Shown here: positions 52,470-60,755 of the stretch, in pieces
Layout: each line of letters begins with the position of its first letter
Numbering within the stretch: the first letter of the stretch is position 1
Origin: Melanopsichium pennsylvanicum
Taxonomy: Eukaryota; Basidiomycota; Ustilaginomycetes; Ustilaginales
Assembly: GCA_900208305.1 (NCBI GenBank)
Contig: OAPG01000001.1
Coordinates: 992,001 to 1,056,000, forward strand
DNA: 64,000 nucleotides
Direction: 5' to 3'
Translations under genes and position numbers: made by a program
The notes under the pieces: generated by a model
Databases searched by the model: none
Told to the model about the DNA's origin: nothing
Seen by the model: the letters and a program-made list of their open reading frames with translations, nothing else

Positions 52470-52872
52470 AAAAAACAAAAAAAGCCTTGTTACTATCTCA
52501 GTCATTTACGCTCCAACCAAATTCAAAGACGATAATTGACACTGTTGCCATCAAGCTAGAAGGGATGGTGATGACCAAGGTAAATCGCAAAAAAAAAAAA
52601 AAAAAAAAAACACTGCTCAGGTGCCTTGACGTAAACTTTGGTTTCATGACTCTTAGAATATACTTCATACGAATCCAAAAGCTTGTCTAAATTTGCAAAG
52701 CAGCTGTGTTGGATCATGTTTTGCAATGTGCGCGCCATCTCTCACATCTTCCCAGTGCAACTCGGGACCCCTGCATAACGGTATGCAAATGCTATATTAA
52801 TAATGTGGATATTGCAAAAGATAGAAAATACAAATGAAAACTCGATCTTTTCCTAGACTTGTTCCATCATTG
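52470..52872. other. Convergent 3' region, synthetase-reductase / PRP31
   Basis: A 403-base stretch between two stops. Contains A22 at 52589-52610. No gene seen. Confidence 0.5.
52589..52610. repeat. Poly-A tract, A22
   Basis: Uninterrupted run of 22 A in a convergent intergenic region. Confidence 0.95.
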
Positions 52873-54663
52873 TCACTTGGTTGGAGGAGCGGGAGGACCC
52901 ATACTTCCCGGCAACGATGATCCATGCACCTTTGGCAACAACGAAAATTGACCTTGCTTAAACCATTTGGCCTCCTCCTCTTGCTTCTTCTTACCCCTAC
53001 TACTTGGATCTACCAGCTCAATCCCCTGTACAGGTGTGAAACTCAACGAAGTTGCCGTACCATCCATCATCGATCCGCCCTTACCACCTACTACACTCGA
53101 TGTACCGCCCATACTGGCGCCCCTCAATGCAGCCAACCTATTCTTGTTGGCCTTACTGATCTTGCCTTTACTCCTCTCCTCCGCCGTTTGTGCCCTAATC
53201 TTACCCGATGCAGAACTGTTGATCATGCCCAGTCCTACAGATTCATCGTAACCAAACGCCTCCTCTTCTTGCTTTCCAAACTCCATCCTATTCTGCATCT
53301 TTCGAAGCTCCGTCATACCATTCCTCTCTTTGGCTTTCCTCACCTTTCTTCCTCCGCGTCGCTTCTTGCCATCCGAACCCTCCTTGGGGATGGGAAGCAC
53401 CTTTTCGAGCTTCTGTGGAGGTGGTTCCAATAGCTTTTCGAGCTTCTTACTCAACTCTTGGTGCAATCTTTGACCATAAGATCCGTCACGGCTAGTTGTC
53501 TTTCCAGCATCCATTCGCGCTGCGAGGAGCGCCTTGGCACTGACCATGCGCACCGCCTGGCGCTTGTAGTCATCAGAAGTGTTGGCGATCAAATCGCACT
53601 GCATGACGAAGCCATTCGAGCGTGCGGACGAAGTCGACGAGGAGAGACCGATGGTGTTCTTCTTGGCCGCACCCAACAAGTGGAGATTGCAAGCAGGGAT
53701 CTTTGATAGTCCTTCCAAGCCTCCTGCTACACCGAGCAGTTTGGTGGCCGTTCGGGTTCCAACTACCGCAGAGAGATTAGGCGCCACAGAAGACATTCGC
53801 GACTCGACATATTCGAGAATGCGGTTGCGGATGTGTTGCAACTCGAAGACCATTCCCAGCGCTTCCTGCACCGCGGTCCACTCGGAGGCTGCCAGAGGCT
53901 TGCCAGAGGTGGTTGAAGCGGTCATAGAGATCACCACGACGGTACCATGCGGTAAGATATCTTCTAACTCGTTGGTCGGGATCGATTTGGCGTTACCTAT
54001 GGCTCTTACTGCTTGGATGTAGTCCCACGGATTCGGAATGAGCGATTCTAGTTCGGGAAATCGAGGACTGTAGTGATCACGAATGAACTTTTGCACCAAC
54101 ATAAGCTCGTTGTCCACATCCACGGCGATGTTGTTTGCGGTTACGATCAAGCGGTATTCGGGAGAGTCTTCGAGTACTCCTGCAAGGTCAGGTTCCGGTA
54201 GGCTCATAAAGTGATCGATCTGTTCAAGAATGGAAGAGACTATACTGCCTCGTGTTAGGAGAGTTGCGACACTGTGGACAGAGGTGGTTTTTGTGAGGTC
54301 GAGTGACTCCACGTCAGCCTGATCGCGCTCAGAAGCAGGCTGAACAGCATTGCGACCCAGCTTCATAGCACTGTCATTGGTTGTTGTTGAGGATGAGGCG
54401 GCAGAATCGACAGCAGGGAGCGTTTCGTCGTCATCGGATCCATCTTCAAGTTCGTCTAGATCCGCATCGTCGAGGTGAACGCGTTTGTTATCACGGTCAA
54501 ATTCTTGTTGTAATATATCGCCATTGTGCGGATGTGCTCGCTTGCGTCCGTTGCTATGGGCTTCATTTGTGGAGGGCTGAACTTCGACCTGCTCGTGGGT
54601 TCCAATCTCTTGCTCTTCGTCCGAGCCAAAATCGGCTAGGAGCTCGTCGGCGAAGCTGGTCAT
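52873..54663 (-). CDS. PRP31: U4/U6 snRNP splicing factor PRP31
   Basis: Links U4/U6 to U5 in the tri-snRNP during spliceosome assembly. Single exon, 596 residues. An acidic N-terminus (about 1-100) precedes the NOSIC/Nop region at about 150-390: EYRLIVTANNIAVDVDNEL, ELESLIPNPWDYIQAV, HGTVVVISMTAST and ACNLHLLGAAKK. The Prp31 C-terminal domain follows with the run SDGKKRRGGRKVRKAKER and MTELRKMQNRMEFGK, both strongly conserved in the family. The Nop-type RNA/15.5K-binding loop is intact. Divergent from a small unknown gene. Confidence 0.95.
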   Translation of the reverse strand: MTSFADELLADFGSDEEQEIGTHEQVEVQPSTNEAHSNGRKRAHPHNGDILQQEFDRDNKRVHLDDADLDELEDGSDDDETLPAVDSAASSSTTTNDSAMKLGRNAVQPASERDQADVESLDLTKTTSVHSVATLLTRGSIVSSILEQIDHFMSLPEPDLAGVLEDSPEYRLIVTANNIAVDVDNELMLVQKFIRDHYSPRFPELESLIPNPWDYIQAVRAIGNAKSIPTNELEDILPHGTVVVISMTASTTSGKPLAASEWTAVQEALGMVFELQHIRNRILEYVESRMSSVAPNLSAVVGTRTATKLLGVAGGLEGLSKIPACNLHLLGAAKKNTIGLSSSTSSARSNGFVMQCDLIANTSDDYKRQAVRMVSAKALLAARMDAGKTTSRDGSYGQRLHQELSKKLEKLLEPPPQKLEKVLPIPKEGSDGKKRRGGRKVRKAKERNGMTELRKMQNRMEFGKQEEEAFGYDESVGLGMINSSASGKIRAQTAEERSKGKISKANKNRLAALRGASMGGTSSVVGGKGGSMMDGTATSLSFTPVQGIELVDPSSRGKKKQEEEAKWFKQGQFSLLPKVHGSSLPGSMGPPAPPTK

Positions 54664-55126
54664 TTCGATATTCCCAGCCTACAAGCTCTCGCCTGTACTC
54701 TGAGGGAAGTCGCGAAAGCTGTCACTGTGAGTAACAGGAATGCAAGTGTAGTGGTAGTCGTGGAGGTAGGATGGAGGAGGAAAGACAGGGTTCAAGAACA
54801 ACACATGCGCGGCGGCTGCACTGCGACCCTTATTTTTTATTTTTTATTTTTATTTTCCAAAAAAAACCACTAGCACAAAATCCCGGCCGGGTTGGAGTTT
54901 CAATGTGGAGTAAATACGAAGCTTCTCGCCGACTTCCGCTTCACAAAAAAAGTTGGTCGCCTGTCACTGACTTATCTCTTCTACTCCTCTTCCTCGCCCT
55001 CTTCTTATTGTTCTCTTCTTGTTGTTAAAGGATACAGCACACTCGCACCTACCATTCGTCAACGCTATTTGATTCCGGTACAAACTCATCACGGCTGTCC
55101 CGTGAGCTGTGGCAGATTGAATCGCC
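54664..55126. promoter_or_regulatory. Divergent promoter, PRP31 / small unknown gene
   Basis: A 463-base stretch between divergent starts, with an AT-rich TTTTTATTTTT-like block at about 54831-54866. Both promoters presumably lie here. Confidence 0.4.
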
Positions 55127-55603
55127 ATGGCGCAATTGCCACCCTATCTAGTACGAATAGTGGCTTCGATGCTCACGCAAGCACTGACCCGAAAGCTAGC
55201 CAACTCGCCCTTGTTCTTCCGAATAGTCGACCGAATGATACACGAGATTGATCACATGCCGCACCGAGTGCAAGGTAGACAGGTGCCACCATATCAGGCG
55301 CCGCTGGGAATGCGAGAGAATGAGTGGGAGAGGGTGGATCATGGAGAGCCTCACGATGAGCCGTCGCCCTTCCCGTCGGCAACAAAGAAGGATGCCAAGG
55401 ACGGCAAAAGTGGAGGTGAAAATGTGAGCTTTGAAGAAGCGCAAAGAAGAAGGGCTCGAATGTCGTATCAACAGAGTCAAAGACTGGCACAAAGAGACAG
55501 GGCCAGGGCACAGGAAAAGCAGAAGCAAATGCAGAGCCAGACTGTGTCAAATGAGCTCAGAGAGCTACAGGAGAAGCTGCGCGAGCTTCGCAATAAGCCC
55601 TAA
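55127..55603 (+). CDS. Small conserved-looking protein, function unknown
   Basis: Frame of 158 residues from an ATG in good context (ATCGCCATGG). The N-terminal 45 residues are hydrophobic and basic without acids until residue 35 (PPYLVRIVASMLTQALTRKLANSP), like a mitochondrial presequence or amphipathic membrane-binding helix. The segment SPLFFRIVDRMIHEIDHM resembles, weakly, the short fungal mitochondrial Mrx7-type proteins, but I am not sure. The C-terminal 60 residues are a charged, Gln/Arg/Glu-rich predicted coiled coil (SFEEAQRRRARMSYQQSQRL). The ordered composition and good start argue for a real gene. No other motif. Confidence 0.6.
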   Translation: MAQLPPYLVRIVASMLTQALTRKLANSPLFFRIVDRMIHEIDHMPHRVQGRQVPPYQAPLGMRENEWERVDHGEPHDEPSPFPSATKKDAKDGKSGGENVSFEEAQRRRARMSYQQSQRLAQRDRARAQEKQKQMQSQTVSNELRELQEKLRELRNKP

Positions 55604-56875
55604 GCAAGCGCAGCAATCATCTCAGCATTGCCACGACAGCATATGCAACACACTTCGCACGTAAAGCTGGGCATTTCTTTCCAGTGTCCTTATCGCCGCC
55701 TCGACTGGCATCGTACAACACACTATATCTCGAGATTGTAACAACAGCTTACGTCAGCGACGGCGGAGCATCTCATCTGTATTAATAGACCCATCCTTGC
55801 ATTGCATATCTATCTTTCACCATTGTCAGCGTCAACATGTTGCGTGGTGATCCCTTCTGACAGCTGGGGTCTGGATCGCTGTCGATAGAATGCACTCTAA
55901 TCGGCGCTTTGGTCAGCAAATCTTGGTTTTAAGTCGCCATGTTGCAATGATGATCTGTGTTTCTTCTCAAGGATGGCTGCAAAATGCCCAAGCATCTTTA
56001 TACTATCCTATCCTGTATACCGGCAGACCTGGACGAGTGGGTATTGGGAAGGAACCATTCCGAGTTCTTACGCCTGTGTTTGAGCTGAGCGTGTCGTCTG
56101 CATTTGCCAAACGACGTTCAAGCCTTGGCCATTCTTTTCACTGTTCGCCATGCGTGAGCGTCAACAGTTGTTGCTATATGTTCGAGTACTGAATGCAATT
56201 GCACTTTGGGAGCCGGACGTGGTCCCGTTCGCAACCATCTACAGCGCTTGCGCATGAGTGTTTGGCTTCAAGTGTACAGTACATGTACAGTACGTCAATA
56301 CACGATACGTTGCACGGGAATGTCAGGCGGAGAGCTCTCTTTTAGAAAAGATAACACGCGTGCGAGGAAGGCGCGACCTCTTTGGACAGACTCGAATCAC
56401 TTTACGCGACACGTGTACAACGCGTCAAACTCATTTACACGTCGAGTACGTTTGTTTTCGGCGCCAACACACACAAGTGGCACACGAAGGGCAACGAAAG
56501 AGAGAGAGAGAGAGAGACACAGAGAGACACACACACAGACACAGAGAGAGAGAGAGAGAAAGACAACTTTTCTTTGTTCGGTCAAACGGGCAGAGACGAC
56601 TCCAACCTGTGTACGCGCACACAAGCAGAGTCGAGAAACAAACACCTCTATTCAGGATTTGCAACACATCACCGGCACCTTCCCGTATCAGCATCGCTCC
56701 TCAACACCAACTGCTACCATCCGAACAACGTCCACCAACCTCACCTTTCACTGATTTCGAACACCTGGCTCTACTTTAACTTTGCTCCATCTTACCTTCT
56801 CTCGTCTGTCTTTGGAAATCGAACCAAACCACCACTACCTCCGGAGCCTCGCCTCTCATACAAACACAGGAAAGG
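55604..56875. other. Intergenic region before MCM6, 1.27 kb
   Basis: No gene supported; short frames only. Two copies of TGTACAGTAC lie at 56273-56293. A GA/CA microsatellite at 56497-56561 and pyrimidine-rich DNA follow, probably in the MCM6 promoter and 5' UTR. Confidence 0.45.
56497..56561. repeat. GA/CA compound microsatellite
   Basis: GA run, then interleaved ACACAGA units, then a second GA run, about 315 bases before the MCM6 start. Confidence 0.9.
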
Positions 56876-59800
56876 ATGTCGTCCTCTTCCGCAATGCCCT
56901 CTTCGCCCTTAGGCAGGATCGGTGGCCAGAATCGAACCAGTGATCAGGACCGTCTTGACCCTCTCGCTCTCGGCAGGACCAATACTACAGGCGCAGGCGC
57001 CTCTGCACACCGAGCCTTCACACCAGGCACCTCTGACGCTGGCTCCCTCAACCTTGAACGCCAATTACGCGGACAATACGAAGATGACGCCAGCACCGTC
57101 AATGGCGACTCGCGACCCATGGACGAAGACGCGACACCTCGTCGTCCTCGTCTTCGTAACGCTGTTGACACGCAAGACATTCCTCCCGTCGTCGATGAAG
57201 TCGGAGAACGTGTGCGTGAAGGTTTCGCACAATTCCTCGAGAGCTTCATCGATCAGCCCCTCTCCGCATCTCCAGACCCGAACGGCGAGAAGCTCCAAGA
57301 TCCGCTCTACATCGATCAGATCTACGCTCTTCGCGATTACAACCGCACCACCCTCTTCGTCGACTTCAGCCACATCCTCCGCCATGACGAGGTTCTCGCA
57401 CGCGCCATCAGCGATCAGTACTACCGCTTCCTACCTTACCTCCGCCGCGCCCTCCTCGATTTGGTCAACACCTACGTTCCCAACTATCTCTATCTCAACG
57501 CCCACGTTGCTGCTACCGCATCATCCGGTCTCATCCACAGAGATTTCTCTGTCTCTTTCTACAACCTTGGTCTCGTTTCCGGTATTCGCGATCTTCGCAC
57601 CGACCGCGTTGGCAAGCTCGTTTCCATCTCTGGTACCGTCACGCGTACAAGTGAAGTTCGGCCAGAGCTCCTCTATGGAGCTTTCACCTGCAACACCTGC
57701 AACACCACAGTTCGCGACGTCGAGCAGCAGTTCAAATACACTGAACCCATCATGTGTCGCAACCCAGTGTGCCAGAACAGGAGGGAGTGGCAGCTCAACG
57801 TGGACCAAAGCCGTTTCTGCGATTGGCAAAAGGTGCGCATTCAAGAGAATGCCAACGAGATCCCGACAGGCAGTATGCCAAGAAGTTTGGATGTGATCCT
57901 CCGCTCCGAGATCGTTGAGCGTGCCAAGGCGGGTGACAAGTGCGTTTTTACAGGTACTTTTATCGTCGTGCCCGACGTTTCGCAGCTCGGCGTGCCCGGG
58001 GTGAACGCTCAGATCCAGAGAGAGGCTCAGGGTGGAAGGCCTGCAGAGGGTGTCAACGCTCAAGGTGTCTCGGGTTTGAAGAGCTTGGGTGTTCGCGACT
58101 TGACTTACAAGACCGCTTTCCTTGCGTGCATGGTGCAGAGCGCTGACGCCTGCGGTGGCAACGATATCCGCACCGAGTTCACCGAGGACAACGAGGACCC
58201 CGAAACTCTGATGGATTCGCTCACCGAGGCAGAGAGGGACGAGCTCGAAGCTATGGTCATGTCCGAAGACATTTACAGCCGTCTGGTTCAATCCATCGCA
58301 CCAACAGTGTACGGCCACGATATTGTCAAGAAAGGTATCCTTCTCCAGCTCATGGGCGGAGTCCACAAGTCCACCAAGGAAGGTATGCGTCTGCGTGGCG
58401 ATATCAACATCTGCATCGTCGGTGATCCTTCCACTTCCAAGTCTCAATTCCTCAAGTACGTGTGTGGATTCATGCCACGAGCCGTCTATACTTCCGGCAA
58501 GGCCTCGACCGCAGCCGGTCTCACTGCTGCCGTAGTTAAGGACGAAGAGACTGGGGAATTCACCATCGAGGCTGGAGCTCTCATGCTGGCCGACAACGGT
58601 ATCTGTGCTATCGACGAATTCGACAAGATGGACGTAGCGGACCAAGTCGCCATTCACGAGACAATGGAACAGCAGACCATCTCGATTGCCAAAGCAGGTA
58701 TTCAAGCCACGCTCAATGCGCGAACCTCCATCCTTGCTGCAGCCAACCCGGTGGGAGGTCGCTACAACCGCAAGCAGACGCTCCGAGCCAACGTTGCCAT
58801 GTCTGCCCCCATCATGTCGCGTTTCGACCTGTTCTTCGTTGTGCTGGATGAATGCAATGAAGCAGTGGACATGAACATTGCTCAGCACATTGTCAACGTT
58901 CACCGTTTCCGCGATGCCGCCATCGATCCCGAGTTCAGCACGGAAGCGATCCAGAGGTACATCCGTTACGCACGCACCTTCCAACCCAAGCTCACACCCG
59001 AGGCGAGCGATGTGTTGGTGGACAAGTATCGTCAGTTGCGCCAGGATGATTCCGGGCCGGGTAAGAATTCGTACCGTATCACCGTCAGGCAGCTGGAGAG
59101 TATGATTCGATTGTGCGAGGCGATCGCAAGGGCCAATTGCAGGCACGAGATTACACCTTCATTTGTGCGCGAGGCGTACTCGCTGCTGCGCCAGTCGATC
59201 ATCCACGTCGAGAAGGACGACATCGACTTTGACGAGGAAGAAGAGGAGGAGCAACAGCGATTGCCACACAGACAGGAGAGGGAACAGACTGCCACCGCTC
59301 AACCTTCTTCATCGTTGGGTGCTATGGATGAAGACTCGATGGATCCCAACAGCGAAAGCATGGGTGGTCGAGCGGCTTCCTATGGAGCCGGAGCTGGTAC
59401 TGCAAGCGGCGAAATGGGTTTGAACTCAGCAAAGCGTAAGATCAGGATCACATATGACCGATACATGGAGATTGCAAATCTCATTGTGCTTCGAGTGAGT
59501 GAGGTCGAGCGACAAACGATGCGAGGTGTGAGCCGGTCCGAGTTGGTGGACTGGTATCTATTGCAAAGGGAGAACGAGATTGAAACGGTGGATCAATTCG
59601 AAGAGGAGACCGAGCTGATCAAAAAGGTGCTCACAAAGCTGGTCAAAGAGTCGATGCTGTTGGAGCTGAGGGAGCAGATTGACGAGGATGGAAACCCGAT
59701 CAGCAGTGTGGGTGACAGTGGGTCGTCGGCTGGTGATCCTGTACTGATGGTGCATCCTCAGGTTGATATCGACAGCATTGGCGCCACTGCCACCGCTTAA
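56876..59800 (+). CDS. MCM6: DNA replication licensing helicase subunit MCM6
   Basis: Subunit of the Mcm2-7 helicase that unwinds DNA at replication origins. Single exon, 974 residues. The N-terminal OB domain holds a Cys4 zinc finger (CNTC at about 272, then CRNPVCQN) and MCM6-type runs VSISGTVTRTSEVRPELLYG and QENANEIPTGSMPRSLDVIL. The AAA+ core has Walker A GDPSTSKS at about 516, Walker B CAIDEFDKM at about 577 and the arginine-finger SRFD at about 648. A linker with an acidic Glu/Asp run (about 782-792) and a winged-helix C-terminal domain complete the protein. Sequence is most like MCM6, not MCM2-5 or 7. Confidence 0.96.
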   Translation: MSSSSAMPSSPLGRIGGQNRTSDQDRLDPLALGRTNTTGAGASAHRAFTPGTSDAGSLNLERQLRGQYEDDASTVNGDSRPMDEDATPRRPRLRNAVDTQDIPPVVDEVGERVREGFAQFLESFIDQPLSASPDPNGEKLQDPLYIDQIYALRDYNRTTLFVDFSHILRHDEVLARAISDQYYRFLPYLRRALLDLVNTYVPNYLYLNAHVAATASSGLIHRDFSVSFYNLGLVSGIRDLRTDRVGKLVSISGTVTRTSEVRPELLYGAFTCNTCNTTVRDVEQQFKYTEPIMCRNPVCQNRREWQLNVDQSRFCDWQKVRIQENANEIPTGSMPRSLDVILRSEIVERAKAGDKCVFTGTFIVVPDVSQLGVPGVNAQIQREAQGGRPAEGVNAQGVSGLKSLGVRDLTYKTAFLACMVQSADACGGNDIRTEFTEDNEDPETLMDSLTEAERDELEAMVMSEDIYSRLVQSIAPTVYGHDIVKKGILLQLMGGVHKSTKEGMRLRGDINICIVGDPSTSKSQFLKYVCGFMPRAVYTSGKASTAAGLTAAVVKDEETGEFTIEAGALMLADNGICAIDEFDKMDVADQVAIHETMEQQTISIAKAGIQATLNARTSILAAANPVGGRYNRKQTLRANVAMSAPIMSRFDLFFVVLDECNEAVDMNIAQHIVNVHRFRDAAIDPEFSTEAIQRYIRYARTFQPKLTPEASDVLVDKYRQLRQDDSGPGKNSYRITVRQLESMIRLCEAIARANCRHEITPSFVREAYSLLRQSIIHVEKDDIDFDEEEEEEQQRLPHRQEREQTATAQPSSSLGAMDEDSMDPNSESMGGRAASYGAGAGTASGEMGLNSAKRKIRITYDRYMEIANLIVLRVSEVERQTMRGVSRSELVDWYLLQRENEIETVDQFEEETELIKKVLTKLVKESMLLELREQIDEDGNPISSVGDSGSSAGDPVLMVHPQVDIDSIGATATA

Positions 59801-60755
59801 AAATGGTCTAGTTTGGTAGTTTGGGCTAGGTTGTACTTTTAGGGATCTCTTTTCTGGCCCGATAAAAAGATATGCTTCTTTGTGTCTTTGATTTCCACAC
59901 GGTTTACAGGATGTATCTAGCATGCCTTAGACAAGTGCTCGATTGTGTTTGTGAACAGCAATGACGTCTCTCTAAACACGAGACGAGCAGCGTCATGAAA
60001 GATGCAGAAGCGAGACGGGAAGTAGGCAGCCACACAGAACAGGTGTTTGCCGTATTCTCACTCGCAATCCTGTTCAGACATGATCAAGATAGTCTGAGAA
60101 TCAGATTGGTACATGTCAAAGCTGTCAAGGGTCGGCTGACATCGATGCAACGTCTCCTAAAGGTGGGGCGGGGCATTCGTAGAATTTCAGGTCTGAAGGG
60201 TAGGCCAGTTCGTCCCAGTCGGGAATTAAGGTATGCGAAAATCAGTCAAGCAGTGCTGAAGTCAGGGTTTTGCTTGCCACACAGCCCCTGCTCGTCGTTC
60301 CTGCTTTTTCGCATTCTGGTTTCGGGCACGGGGTCTGCTTGTCACTCACCTTATTCAGACAAGTGGGTGGTGGCGACTGAAATTTGATAACCCCGAAAGC
60401 TGTTATCCGAACTCTTGTTCTTCATCCATCACTTCATCATTGGGACCTGATTTTCAGGACGCTTTGTTCGCCTTTCGCCTTTCGCCTTTACACTAGGATC
60501 GCTAGCGCCATCATCCATCCGTTCGGTCACCCTCCTTTACTTTGACTCATCTTCCGACATAGACCACGCAAGAGGACCCACTGTTCCATCAAGACAGACA
60601 ACAATTCCTGATCTTGACCCTGGCATCCCACCATCTCACTCACGCAGTCCACATCAGAAAAAAAGAGTTCGACATCTTGACCGGCTAGAAGCAGTCAAGA
60701 AGCACACTTAAGTGCATTGACCAGCTGACTTCGTCAGCAACCAGCCCTTGACGCC
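59801..60755. other. Intergenic region before neutral ceramidase
   Basis: A 955-base stretch. An ATG-started frame at 59995-60387 has no domain and biased composition, so I do not call it. Tandem TTCGCCT x3 occurs at 60467-60487. The last 250 bases are pyrimidine-rich. Confidence 0.45.
60467..60487. repeat. Tandem heptamer TTCGCCT x3
   Basis: Three perfect adjacent copies about 270 bases before the ceramidase start codon. Confidence 0.9.

Noticed and set aside
56931..56960. AATCGAACCAG, which looks like a tRNA T-arm box on the reverse strand
   Set aside because: It lies inside the MCM6 coding region and no matching acceptor stem or anticodon arm is present.
57521..59146. 541-residue open frame on the strand opposite MCM6
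   Set aside because: It is antisense to a clearly functional gene with GC-rich third positions, which leaves the complementary frame open. No domain is visible.
59995..60387. 130-residue ATG-started frame between MCM6 and ceramidase
   Set aside because: Good start codon but no motif, mixed composition and an overlap with presumed UTR sequence; could be chance.
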